Positions 54,327 to 63,412 of a stretch of DNA of 64,000 nt are shown here, in pieces; position 1 is the stretch's first letter; every line of letters starts with the position of its first letter. Made by a program: the position numbers and the translations under genes. The stretch comes from Sphingomonas sp. Y57. GTDB taxonomy: Bacteria; Pseudomonadota; Alphaproteobacteria; Sphingomonadales; Sphingomonadaceae. The notes below the pieces were generated by a model, which was given only the letters and a program-made list of their open reading frames with translations, ran no database searches and was not told the origin of the DNA. The stretch covers positions 62,001 through 126,000 of the forward strand of contig NZ_LDES01000002.1 in the NCBI RefSeq assembly GCF_001015195.1, read 5' to 3'.

Positions 54327-55067
54327 CTAGTCGACCGTAGCCTCGCCCATGGAAATATATTCGGCGAGCACGTCCCCCTGCACGGTTACGTGCCGGCGCA
54401 TAACCTCGGCGGCGGTGGCCCCGTCTCCCGCGAGAATCGCTTCGAGCAGCCGGCTATGATCGGCCTGGTTCGCTTCGGCGCGGCCATATTGGCGGAGCTG
54501 GAAGCGGCGATAGGGAAGGGTGTGCAGCGCGAGCTTGTCGCAGGTTTCGATCAGCACATTATTGTGCGTGGCCTGCATGACGAGCACGTGAAAGCGCCGG
54601 CCGAGGCGGGCATATTCCGCATCATCCCCGCTTGCGAGCACGGCGGCCGAGCGTTCGTGCGTCTCGATGAGCGCTTCTTTCTCACGCGCCGTGATCCGCG
54701 TTGCGGCAAAGCGCGCACAGAGGGACTCGAGCTCCGATACCGTCTCGAACATATGGATGAGCCGGGGCAGGTCGAGGCGGGCCACGGTGGCGGGCCGCCG
54801 GGGCCGCTTCTCGATGAGGCCGCCCTGGAGCAGTTGCAGCATCGCTTCACGGACGGGCGTGCGCGAGACCCCGAACCGCTCGGCCAGCGTGTCTTCGTCA
54901 ATCGGGGTGCCGGGCAGCAGTTTGCCGGTGAAGATGTCGCTCTCAATCGCCATCCGCACGGCACTCGCATGGGTGACGCGGTTCTGCTTCGGGCGCCGTT
55001 CGGCCGCCGCGGTGCTGTCCGGGAAATCCCGTTCCGCCTGTCGAAGTCCGTTGTCGAGATCCGCCAT
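54327..55067 (-). CDS. GntR-family (FCD) transcriptional regulator
   Basis: A 246-residue regulator with an N-terminal winged helix-turn-helix (LAERFGVSRTPVREAMLQLL) and an all-helical FCD ligand domain. It lies directly upstream of the CoA-ligase operon on the same strand. FCD-type members sense organic acids or acyl-CoA. Palindromic TATACG elements flank the cluster. Confidence 0.9.
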   Translation of the reverse strand: MADLDNGLRQAERDFPDSTAAAERRPKQNRVTHASAVRMAIESDIFTGKLLPGTPIDEDTLAERFGVSRTPVREAMLQLLQGGLIEKRPRRPATVARLDLPRLIHMFETVSELESLCARFAATRITAREKEALIETHERSAAVLASGDDAEYARLGRRFHVLVMQATHNNVLIETCDKLALHTLPYRRFQLRQYGRAEANQADHSRLLEAILAGDGATAAEVMRRHVTVQGDVLAEYISMGEATVD

Positions 55068-55097
55068 CGTATCCTTAGTCCGTTAGCTATGCGTCGG

Positions 55098-55937
55098 TTA
55101 TACGGTACGAAGCGCCAGAAGACGAGCCGCTTCGCTTGCCGGCATCCCGATCTCCACCCCGGCGGCGCGTGCCAGCGCGTTGGCGCCGCTTATGATGCCG
55201 TCCCGATAGCTCGAAAGCCCGTCGCCCATTGCCGCGAATCGCGCATCGACGGTGGCCCCGGCGAGCCCTTCCGCCTCCACGAGCTCAAGGCCGGCACGGC
55301 CAGATCCCTCGCGCGCGCCGCCGCCATCGGAGCAGATGAAGCCGAACGGCCGCACCTTCAGCAAATAGGGGACGGCGCTGCGGCCGGTATGGCCTGCGGT
55401 GACGAGGACGTTGTCCACATCTTCCGGCAGGCCGAAGGCGATCGAGTCCGTACAGACGACCAGATGGCCCGGAACGCTGTCGTCGACGACGGTGCGGTTG
55501 GTCACCTCGCCGGCATCGGGTTGCAGCGGGTCGTGCTCCAGCATCCGCTTGGCGGCTTCCGCCACCGGCATGCCGGCACGCACGCCGCAATCCTGGGCCG
55601 GACGGTTGAGGAAGCTGATCACGCCCTCGTGGTAGAGATCCTCGCCGTCGCCGAGGCGCACCGTCATCGCATCCGCGACCGCTGCCGGAATGTTCAGTGC
55701 CTCGAGATACCAGAGGCCTGCGATGGAGGCGCCGGCAGGCCCGACCCCACAGTCCACGCCGATCGCTCCGCGCGGCGCCTGCGCACCGATGAAGCGGGCG
55801 GGAAGGACGCCGCAATAGGAGGCGTTCACCGCGATGTCGCGACCCCGGTTGCCCGGCTCGACATGATAGGCCGAGTCCATCGCCACGATCCGGCCCCGGT
55901 CCGAGCGGTGCATCTCCCTCTGCAAAGATAGGGCCAT
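55098..55937 (-). CDS. conserved protein of unknown function
   Basis: A 279-residue protein that I do not recognise. Start ATG 55937 after GGAGAGGCGG. It has no signal peptide and no transmembrane segment. Notable runs are NASYCGVLPAR, GVDCGVGPAGASIAGLWYLEAL, TAGHTGRSAVPY and CSDGGGAREGSG, which look like conserved turns with possible His/Asp/Cys function. It is co-directional with the GntR gene (30 bp apart) and divergent from the Ltp2-like gene; a role in the same catabolic route is likely. Confidence 0.7.
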   Translation of the reverse strand: MALSLQREMHRSDRGRIVAMDSAYHVEPGNRGRDIAVNASYCGVLPARFIGAQAPRGAIGVDCGVGPAGASIAGLWYLEALNIPAAVADAMTVRLGDGEDLYHEGVISFLNRPAQDCGVRAGMPVAEAAKRMLEHDPLQPDAGEVTNRTVVDDSVPGHLVVCTDSIAFGLPEDVDNVLVTAGHTGRSAVPYLLKVRPFGFICSDGGGAREGSGRAGLELVEAEGLAGATVDARFAAMGDGLSSYRDGIISGANALARAAGVEIGMPASEAARLLALRTV

Positions 55938-56015
55938 CCGCCTCTCCAATTCATATATCTAAGGAAGTTCATACATATATTGCGAGCTTGTCACTAGGGC
56001 AATGGAAAGCCATAG

Positions 56016-57236
56016 ATGGCGGATGATGGACCTGAAGCCTTCGAACGATTGCCGATGATGGGCATGGAACGAACCATACGCGATCGTACCGCGATCGTCG
56101 GCGTCGGCTCGACGCCCTACTACAAGCGCGGCCGTTCGGCGCCCCAGACCCTGGACGAACTGGTCGGCAAGGCGATCCTCGCCGCTCTCGACGATGCCGG
56201 CTTGCGGCCCACCGACGTCGACGGGTTCGCCTATTTCGCCGGCGGTTTCGACACCCCGATGCTGATGGAGATGCTTGGCATCCCCGAGGCCCGCTTCACG
56301 GCGACGCTGACCGGGACCGGCGGCGGATCCGCGGGTTGCATCGGCCTCGCGGCGGCGGCGATCGTCGCGGGGCAGGCGGACGTCGTCGTCTGCGTCGGCG
56401 GCAATCAACAGGCTGCGCAGCGTTTCGGGGCGATCACCGCCTCCTATCCCGCGACGCCGGAAAACGCCTTCTTCGGAACGTCGGGGCTGGTCGGGCCGGG
56501 GCACATGTTCGCGCTGCTCGCCCGCCGCCACATGGCGCTTTATGGCACCACGCGCGATCATTTCGCGGAGGTTGCGCTGGCGATCCGGGCCAATGCGGTG
56601 ACGAACCCGGAAGCCGTGATGTACGGGAAGCCGCTCACGCGGGAAGAATATTTCGCGGCACCGATGATCGCGGATCCGCATTGTCTCTACGATTTCTGCC
56701 TCGAAACCGACGGCGCTATCGCGGTGATCGTCACGACGGCGGAACGCGCGCGCGATCTCCGGCAGAAGCCGATCTCGGTGCTTGGCTGCGCCCATGGCGG
56801 TGCACGGGACTGGGGGCGTTCGATCTACTGGATGAACATGCCGGACGAGGTCTTCGCGTCCTCGGGGCACGGTGTCGTCGCCAAGCGTCTCTACGAGGAG
56901 GCGGGGATCGGCCCGGGCGACGTCGACGGCGCCCAGATCTACGATCACTTCAGCAGCCAGGTGATCCTGCAGATCGAGGATTATGGCTTCTGTCCCCGAG
57001 GGGAAGGCGGCCCCTTCGTCGCCTCGGGGGCGATCCGCCGGGACGGCGGGTCGCTGCCGGTCAACACCGACGGCGGACAATTGAGTTGCGGCTATGTCTG
57101 GGGGATGACCCATGTTCGTGAGGCGGTCGCGCAACTCCGCGGCTCCGCGGTCAACCAGGTGCCCGATGCCGAGGTGATGCTTGTCACCGGTGGACCTTCG
57201 GTGCTGCCGGTGAGCGGCCTGTTGCTGAGGAACTGA
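56016..57236 (+). CDS. thiolase-fold lipid-transfer/aldolase-like protein (Ltp2 type)
   Basis: A 406-residue thiolase fold. The nucleophilic Cys region reads TGGGSAGCIG, so the usual Cys appears to be Gly, as in non-thiolase members. IYDHFSSQVILQIEDYGFC is typical of SCP2/Ltp2-like proteins. It is followed one base later by a DUF35 protein; in steroid degradation such pairs form a retro-aldolase for side-chain CoA esters. The start at 56016 is the first ATG; 56064 is also possible. Confidence 0.85.
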   Translation: MADDGPEAFERLPMMGMERTIRDRTAIVGVGSTPYYKRGRSAPQTLDELVGKAILAALDDAGLRPTDVDGFAYFAGGFDTPMLMEMLGIPEARFTATLTGTGGGSAGCIGLAAAAIVAGQADVVVCVGGNQQAAQRFGAITASYPATPENAFFGTSGLVGPGHMFALLARRHMALYGTTRDHFAEVALAIRANAVTNPEAVMYGKPLTREEYFAAPMIADPHCLYDFCLETDGAIAVIVTTAERARDLRQKPISVLGCAHGGARDWGRSIYWMNMPDEVFASSGHGVVAKRLYEEAGIGPGDVDGAQIYDHFSSQVILQIEDYGFCPRGEGGPFVASGAIRRDGGSLPVNTDGGQLSCGYVWGMTHVREAVAQLRGSAVNQVPDAEVMLVTGGPSVLPVSGLLLRN

Positions 57237-57237
57237 G

Positions 57238-57690
57238 ATGGACGTCCGCATCGCCAAAGCCCCGCCGCCCGGCATCGCCATCGTCGTGAATGCCTGGACC
57301 GCGCCCTTCTGGGATGCGGCCGCCCGGCACGAGCTGCTGCTGCCCCGTTGCTCCAACTGCCACCGCTATCGGATGCCGCCCACACCCTTCTGTCCTCATT
57401 GCAGGTTGCAGGGGCTCGACTGGCTTGCCGCGCCAGGCGAGGCGTTTCTCTATAGCTATACGATCGTCGAGCGGGCGGTGGTGCCCGGCACCGAGGACAT
57501 GCTGCCCTACGTTCCGGCAATCGTGGAATATCCGGCGGCGGACGGCGTCCGGCTGATTACCAACGTGGTCGACGCGCCGCTCGGCGAGATCGCTGTCGGA
57601 CGCCGCGTCGTCCTCGCCTGGCACGATCTGCCGGAGGGCGGGGCGATCCCCGTGTTCAGGATGGCTGCGCCCGAAGTCAGCCGAAGCTGA
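57238..57690 (+). CDS. DUF35 OB-fold / zinc-ribbon protein
   Basis: A 150-residue partner protein. Zinc ribbon Cys are in CSNC and CPHC (about residues 38-58), followed by an OB-fold. DUF35 proteins bind acyl-CoA and pair with thiolase-fold enzymes. The start lies one base after the previous stop. Its 3' end overlaps the convergent bicupin gene by 14 bp. Confidence 0.88.
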   Translation: MDVRIAKAPPPGIAIVVNAWTAPFWDAAARHELLLPRCSNCHRYRMPPTPFCPHCRLQGLDWLAAPGEAFLYSYTIVERAVVPGTEDMLPYVPAIVEYPAADGVRLITNVVDAPLGEIAVGRRVVLAWHDLPEGGAIPVFRMAAPEVSRS

Positions 57691-58567
57691 AACCGGTCGC
57701 CCGCAGATAATAGAACAGACCGGAATCCTGCACGGTCAGCACGCGCATCTGCTTCGGTCCGCGGTTGTGGATCGAATGGAGCGCGGTAGGCGGTGTGATC
57801 AGCACGAGCCAGGGGAGCCAGTCGGCGCGCACTCCGTCGGACAGCGAATGGACGCCCTCGCCCTGAAGGACCAGGCTGATCGCCGCCGCATTGTGGCGGT
57901 GCGCGCGCTGGTCGGCACCCGCCTCGAGGCTGTTGAATACCGCGACCATCGATGGGGTCGCCGTCCCATAGTCGCCCCCGGCCTCGTGGGTCAGAAACAC
58001 AGCCTTGCCCGTCAGGTCCTCATCGGCGCCCCGCTGGTAGACGGCATCGAACTGACGCTCGACCTCGGCCTTGCGATAGAGCACCGATGTCCTCGAAACG
58101 GGTGGCGGCGAGGCCCCGTAGAAACGCAATGCCGGCTCGTCATCGGCGAGGAACATCAGGGTGTCCGCGGCGGCGCCATGGGCAAGATCGACGCCGCCAG
58201 GCAGCAGCATCGTGTCGCCTGCGTGCCATTCGAGGACCTCGTCGCCCACGATCGTCCTGCCCGAGCCGCGAAGCACGTGATGGACGGTGCCAGTCGAGTG
58301 ATGCCGGGTGACGATGCTCTCCTGGGGCCGGAGGCGCAGGTAGCGGCACAGCATTGCCGGCGACGTTGCCGGGTAGGGTGTCCCGAGCGCCGTCGAAAGA
58401 TCCAGGTCGATCAGACCGGTTGGGGCATCGGGTGCAAGGGCCGCATCCCGCTCCTGGTGGAAGGCGTGGGGCGGCACTGCTGGCTGACGGGTGCGGAACA
58501 CGTTGATCGGCGTCGTGAAGCGCGCTCGGCCGGCGGCCGCATCGATCCCGGCATCCTGGCTCATCAT
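57677..58567 (-). CDS. bicupin dioxygenase-like protein (gentisate-dioxygenase type)
   Basis: A 296-residue two-cupin protein. The first cupin has HHSTGTVHHVLRGSGRT, the second HRHNAAAISLVLQGEG. The HRHN pattern is typical of gentisate 1,2-dioxygenase-like enzymes that open aromatic rings. The start ATG at 58567 follows GGAGGACGC and overlaps the transporter stop. The substrate may be the compound carried by the adjacent transporter. Confidence 0.82.
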   Translation of the reverse strand: MMSQDAGIDAAAGRARFTTPINVFRTRQPAVPPHAFHQERDAALAPDAPTGLIDLDLSTALGTPYPATSPAMLCRYLRLRPQESIVTRHHSTGTVHHVLRGSGRTIVGDEVLEWHAGDTMLLPGGVDLAHGAAADTLMFLADDEPALRFYGASPPPVSRTSVLYRKAEVERQFDAVYQRGADEDLTGKAVFLTHEAGGDYGTATPSMVAVFNSLEAGADQRAHRHNAAAISLVLQGEGVHSLSDGVRADWLPWLVLITPPTALHSIHNRGPKQMRVLTVQDSGLFYYLRATGFSFG

Positions 58568-59943
58568 GCGTCCTCCGTCTCTGCGGGCAGCCATTCGCGA
58601 TAGCCATGGAGCGCCCGCCGGAGCAGGATTACCGCCACGGCACCGGCGCTGGCGACCACGAGTGCGAGCGACCAGCCGACCTTGAGCGGATCGCGGAAGA
58701 TAAGGTCGGTGACGAGACCGACGAGGGTTGGTGCGATCGCAAGGCCGACCAGGCTCAGCGCGACGAAGTTGATCGCACCAGCGAAGCCCCGCAGCCTATC
58801 GGGCGTCACTTCCTGTAATGCCGCGGAGGCCAGCGCCATGGGCATGGTATAGCTGAAGGTGATCGCGAACAGCAGCGCGAGCGCCACGTGGGAGCTGGGC
58901 GCGAACGGCAGCAGTGCGACCAGCATCGCCGAGAGCGCCGCCGTCATCCACATCCCATGGAATTTGGCGTGGTTCACACCTCGCCTGGCGAGCCACTTGG
59001 CCAGTGTCGGGCCGGACAGCATGCCGAGCACGCCGGCGATGAGCGACACCAGGCCATATTGGAAGCCGACAGAGGTGAGCGGCATGTCAAAGCGGCGGAT
59101 CAGCAGCGTCGGCGCCCAGGCAGGTACCGCGTAGATCGCCATCGTATGCAGCGCCATGCCCGGATAATAGAAGCCGTAGAAGCTCGCCCGCTTGCGGAGA
59201 TAATTGAAGGCCTCGCCGAAGGTGGGGGTGGCCGCGAGGCCTTCGGGAGCCGCGCCGAGAGGCGGCTCGCGGACGGTGAGGATCAGCAGCACCGGAAGGA
59301 GGCCGGCGGCGCTGACGATCACGAGCGTCATCTCCCATGGCTTCATCAGGCCGACGATCGGCAAGGTGACGTTGCCGATCTGCTGGAACATGCCGATGAC
59401 GGTGCCGCCGAAGATCAGCGAGACGCCGCCACCGATGAAGGGGCCGAGCAGCATGATGCTCATCGCGCGGGCGAGCGTGCGGCGCGTGAAATATGCCGCC
59501 ACCAGCGCGGCACAGGCCGGATAGATGCCCGCCTCCGCCGCGCCGACGCCGACCCGGCTGAGAAACAGGCCCTCATAGGAATGGGCGAAGCCGCCGAGCA
59601 TCGAGCTCAGGCTCCAGAGCACGCCGCAGATCAGGATCGTATTCCGCTGATGGCCGCGATCGACCAGTCGGCCGAGCGGGATGGCGAGCGCCACGTGCAC
59701 GATCGCGAAGGCCACCCCGATCAGGAGGCTGACCGAGGTGTCGCTCAGCTGGAAGTCCGCCTTGATCGGCGTGACGAGCAGGTTGATGAGCTGGCGATCA
59801 ATGAACGAGACCATCTGGCACAGCGCCAGCACCCCGGCGACATACCAGGCATAGCGGCTGTCGCGGCGATGCGGCGTGGCTGTCGCGCCACCGCCGGCGC
59901 TCCCGGCTAAAACCTGCGGTTGGTCTGCCTGCAGCATCCTCAT
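58564..59943 (-). CDS. MFS transporter (Spinster-like)
   Basis: A 459-residue inner-membrane permease with about 12 hydrophobic segments. FIDRQLINLLVTPIKADFQLSD and GRLVDRGHQRN are typical of Spinster-type MFS proteins common in sphingomonads. It is translated with the bicupin (ATGATG overlap), and diverges from the third TonB receptor. A TonB receptor, permease and ring-cleavage-type enzyme together suggest uptake of one aromatic acid. Confidence 0.9.
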   Translation of the reverse strand: MRMLQADQPQVLAGSAGGGATATPHRRDSRYAWYVAGVLALCQMVSFIDRQLINLLVTPIKADFQLSDTSVSLLIGVAFAIVHVALAIPLGRLVDRGHQRNTILICGVLWSLSSMLGGFAHSYEGLFLSRVGVGAAEAGIYPACAALVAAYFTRRTLARAMSIMLLGPFIGGGVSLIFGGTVIGMFQQIGNVTLPIVGLMKPWEMTLVIVSAAGLLPVLLILTVREPPLGAAPEGLAATPTFGEAFNYLRKRASFYGFYYPGMALHTMAIYAVPAWAPTLLIRRFDMPLTSVGFQYGLVSLIAGVLGMLSGPTLAKWLARRGVNHAKFHGMWMTAALSAMLVALLPFAPSSHVALALLFAITFSYTMPMALASAALQEVTPDRLRGFAGAINFVALSLVGLAIAPTLVGLVTDLIFRDPLKVGWSLALVVASAGAVAVILLRRALHGYREWLPAETEDA

Positions 59944-60022
59944 CCCTTATCGCTTCCGGAATCCGGCCGTCGAATTTATTTACAGAAAAGATGTCGTATC
60001 GACACACATAACTTGCACAGTC

Positions 60023-60033
60023 CGTATACGAAT
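60023..60033. promoter_or_regulatory. CGTATACG palindrome with TATACGAAT
   Basis: CGTATACGAAT lies in the 147-bp divergent spacer between the MFS and TonB receptor genes. CGTATACG is self-complementary, and TATACGAAT matches 54227-54235 exactly. A shared GntR site is the simplest reading. Confidence 0.45.
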
Positions 60034-60090
60034 GCTAGCGGGCGGAACAACAAAACGCCGCCCTGCGGCGACATAAGGAGGGGAAGCTCG

Positions 60091-62520
60091 ATGAAGATCG
60101 CCGGCTGCATCGCTGTTCTGGCTGTGTCCACGTCGACATTGGCGATGGCGCAGACGACACCCGAGGTCGCTGCCGACACCGTGGCCGAGGCGGGTCAGGG
60201 CGGCCTTACGGACATCGTCGTCACCGCCCGCAAGCGCGCTGAATCGTCGCAGAATGTCCCGGTCGCCATTACAGCCTTCAGCGGCAAGCAGCTCGACAAC
60301 CAGAACATCACCAGCCTCGAGAAGCTCAGCCAGTTCACCCCGCAGCTGACGATCGCGCGCTCGGCGACGGGTTCGGGCGCCCAGATCACGCTGCGCGGCA
60401 TCGGCTCGAACCCCGGGTCGCTTGGCATCGAGCAGTCGGTCGCGGTCATCGTCGATGGCGTCTATTATGGCCAGGGCCGCGTCATCAACGAAGGCCTGTT
60501 CGATCTTTCGAACATGGAGATACTGAAGGGGCCGCAATCGCTGTTCTACGGCAAGAACGCGACGGCGGGCGTGATCTCGCTTACCACGGCCAACCCCACC
60601 GATACGCTCACGGGCCGCGTCAAGGCCGGCTATGAGTTCCGCTCGCGCCAGCCTTATGCCGAGGCCGTGGTGTCGGGACCCTTGACCGAAACCCTGGGGG
60701 CGCGGCTCGCAGTATATGGATCGAAGCAGTTCGGCGGCTATTTCAAGAACAATGCCGGCACGACATCCTATAACATCCGGGACGTCGCGACGGGTGCTCT
60801 CAACCCGGTGACCGCGGCTCCGGCGGATCGGCACGCGCCGCAGGAGAAGAACGTCATCGCGCGCGGCACGCTGCAGTGGAAGCCGCTCGACCGGCTGACC
60901 GCGACCCTGAAGGTGAGCGGCAATATCACCAATACGAACAATCCGGCATGGAACGGCGTGATCGCCAATTGCGCCAACGGCATCAGCTTCCTGAACAAGG
61001 TAACGCCCTGCCGTCGGGATTTCGTGATCAACAACAACAATTTCCCGACGGCGATGGCGGCGAGCTTCCCGCTGGCGGGGAAGAATGGCGCGCTCTACAA
61101 CAAATATGGTTCGTGGAGCACCACCGCCACCGTCGATTATGTCGGCGAGAATGTGAGCATCAACGGCGTCGCCAATTTCAACCGCAACGTCAATCGCCTT
61201 GCGGTCGACTCCGACAACCAATCCTATGGGCCCTCGAACGTCTACGCGACGGAGCGCACCACCTTCCGTGCCTATTCGGGCGAACTTCGCGTGCTGACGA
61301 CGTTCGACGCGCCGATCAACGTCCTGCTCGGCGGCTATTATCAGGATACGAAGCGCACCTTCGAGCAATATGCCCAGACGGGCAACATCTCGAACAGCGC
61401 GGCTTTCGATCCGAAATATACCTATGTCGCGTTCGCCAAGGACTCGGCTACCAATGGCGAGACCCTGTCCGCCTACGGCCAGGCGATCTGGAAGATCGTC
61501 CCGCGTGTCGAGGCGACCGCCGGCGTGCGCTATATCCATGAGACGAAGAGCAGCTTCTTCACCCAGCCCTATATCAACCCGGCGCTGCTGGCACGCTTCA
61601 TCCAAGGGCGTCTGCTGACCGCCGATCAGACGTTCCAGAACTGGTCGCCAGAGGCGACGATCACGTGGCGGCCGACGGACAATCTCACCGCCTATTTCGA
61701 TTACAAGACGGCCTATAAGTCGGGTGGCTTCTCGAACAGCGCGCTCGATACGGTGCTCGGCAACGGCGCGGCGGACATGACCTTCGCGCCGGAAAAGGCA
61801 AAGGGCTTCGAGGGCGGCCTGAAGTCGACGCTGTTCGATCGCCAGCTCCGGCTGAATGTCGGCGCCTACAGCTATAAATATACGAACTTCCAGATCGACT
61901 TCCAGAACTCGCAGACCTTTGCCTTCATCACCACCAACGCGGGTTCGGTCCGCGCCAAGGGTGTCGAATTCGAGGCGGAATATTCGCCGCGCGATCTGGC
62001 CGGACTCCGTCTGCGCGGCTCGATCAACTATAGCCGCGCGCGTTATATCAGCTTCCTCGCACCCTGTTATTCCGGCGAGACGATCGCGCAGGGCTGCAAC
62101 ACGACGTTCCGGGGCAGCCTGGGTCAGCGTCTCGACGGAAAGCCGACGACGAACTCGCCGACGTGGACCGGCTCCGCCGGCATCGACTACGAATATCGGA
62201 TGGCTTCCGGTGCGAGCCTGAACTTCACGGCCGGCGGCCGCTACAGCAGCGGCTACTTCGCCTCCGCGTTCAACAGCCCGCTGTCCCGGCAGCCGAGCTA
62301 TGCGATGTTCGACGCGTCGGTGCGCTGGATCGCCAAGGGAGATCGCTTCGAGATCGGCCTGATCGGCAAGAATCTGACGAACCGGTTCGTCGTAACCGGC
62401 GCGGCCGATGCCCCCTCGACCGGCTCCGGCACGGGCACCAACAATGGCGTGCTCGCGGACCAGCGCTCCTATACGTCGCTGCCGCGCACCGTGCAGATCG
62501 AGGCGACCTACAGGTTCTGA
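60091..62520 (+). CDS. TonB-dependent outer-membrane receptor
   Basis: An 809-residue receptor; start ATG 60091 after AAGGAGGGG. It has a signal peptide ending TLAMAQ, TDIVVTARKRAESSQNVPVA, LSNMEILKGPQSLFYGKNATAG and a C-terminal EATYRF. It is divergent from the MFS gene. It likely imports the substrate of the Ltp2/bicupin region. Confidence 0.95.
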   Translation: MKIAGCIAVLAVSTSTLAMAQTTPEVAADTVAEAGQGGLTDIVVTARKRAESSQNVPVAITAFSGKQLDNQNITSLEKLSQFTPQLTIARSATGSGAQITLRGIGSNPGSLGIEQSVAVIVDGVYYGQGRVINEGLFDLSNMEILKGPQSLFYGKNATAGVISLTTANPTDTLTGRVKAGYEFRSRQPYAEAVVSGPLTETLGARLAVYGSKQFGGYFKNNAGTTSYNIRDVATGALNPVTAAPADRHAPQEKNVIARGTLQWKPLDRLTATLKVSGNITNTNNPAWNGVIANCANGISFLNKVTPCRRDFVINNNNFPTAMAASFPLAGKNGALYNKYGSWSTTATVDYVGENVSINGVANFNRNVNRLAVDSDNQSYGPSNVYATERTTFRAYSGELRVLTTFDAPINVLLGGYYQDTKRTFEQYAQTGNISNSAAFDPKYTYVAFAKDSATNGETLSAYGQAIWKIVPRVEATAGVRYIHETKSSFFTQPYINPALLARFIQGRLLTADQTFQNWSPEATITWRPTDNLTAYFDYKTAYKSGGFSNSALDTVLGNGAADMTFAPEKAKGFEGGLKSTLFDRQLRLNVGAYSYKYTNFQIDFQNSQTFAFITTNAGSVRAKGVEFEAEYSPRDLAGLRLRGSINYSRARYISFLAPCYSGETIAQGCNTTFRGSLGQRLDGKPTTNSPTWTGSAGIDYEYRMASGASLNFTAGGRYSSGYFASAFNSPLSRQPSYAMFDASVRWIAKGDRFEIGLIGKNLTNRFVVTGAADAPSTGSGTGTNNGVLADQRSYTSLPRTVQIEATYRF

Positions 62521-62648
62521 CGGATCGCGGATGATTGGCGGGGCCGTGGGCGAAGGACATAAGGTCCCGCCCGCGGTCCTGTCGCGCCGGCGGGGCGTGC
62601 GGACCTGCGCGCAGCCGGCTATGCTGAAGGACGAACGGGAGAGGACCG

Positions 62649-63176
62649 ATGAGCGGCGTGGCCCACTGCCACCAGGATATCGCACAAGTGATCTATCGCT
62701 ATGCGCGGGGCCTCGACCGTCTGGATGCCGCCCTCCTGCGTTCATGCTATCATGACGAGGCGTTCGACAGCCGCCCCCCGATCTTCGAGGGCACGGCGGA
62801 CGCCTTCGTCGACTGGGTGATGCCGTTCATGCGCGGCCTGGAACTGAGCACCCACCTGATCGGCAACATCCTGATCGAGCCGGACGGGGACGTGGCGGGG
62901 GTCGAAAGCTATTTCACCGCCCATCTTCGCGCACGCACGGCAGAGGGACTGACGGAGACGGTGCGGAGCGGCCGGTACATCGATCGCTTCGAGCGACGGG
63001 GCGGTCGCTGGGCCATCGCCCGACGGATGGCGGTGACCGACTGGAGCCGCAGCCAGCGGCTGGACGAAGCCGCGGTCAGCCTCACGCTTCCCGGTGCCTC
63101 TGCGGGGGTACAACATCCCGTCACGCGGGATCGCGACGACATTTCCTATGGGGTCCTGGGGAGGACGCCCTCCTGA
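62649..63176 (+). CDS. SnoaL-like/NTF2-fold protein
   Basis: A 175-residue NTF2-fold protein (YRYARGLDRLDAALLRSCYHDEAF, then GRYIDRFERRGGRWAIARR). This fold covers isomerases, dehydratases and ring-hydroxylating small subunits. It lies 128 bp after the TonB receptor on the same strand. I cannot pick a reaction. Confidence 0.82.
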   Translation: MSGVAHCHQDIAQVIYRYARGLDRLDAALLRSCYHDEAFDSRPPIFEGTADAFVDWVMPFMRGLELSTHLIGNILIEPDGDVAGVESYFTAHLRARTAEGLTETVRSGRYIDRFERRGGRWAIARRMAVTDWSRSQRLDEAAVSLTLPGASAGVQHPVTRDRDDISYGVLGRTPS

Positions 63177-63412
63177 GCAGAGGTTCGGCGCAACCTGCGA
63201 CGCGCCGGCCCAGCCTCTCCGGCCCAGCTCTCCAGCAGGATCCGAAAGTTCGCGAAGGGCGCGTGCCATCGACTATGACAGGCTGATAGCACTGCGCCTG
63301 CCGCTAGTGCGCCAAGCTTAAGGCCAAGGACAGTATTTCCCTAACCCCTGGGTGTCGGCTTCGGCGCGGAACCCGTCGTCATCGACCATGGCAGGGTGCC
63401 GAAGCGCGGGCC
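63177..63412. other. intergenic spacer
   Basis: A 236-bp gap between convergent genes. I see no gene, repeat or clear terminator in it. Confidence 0.4.

Noticed and set aside
59980-62745. 921-residue open frame on the - strand opposite the third TonB receptor
   Set aside because: Same mirror-frame effect of high GC; the + strand frame has signal peptide, plug and barrel motifs.
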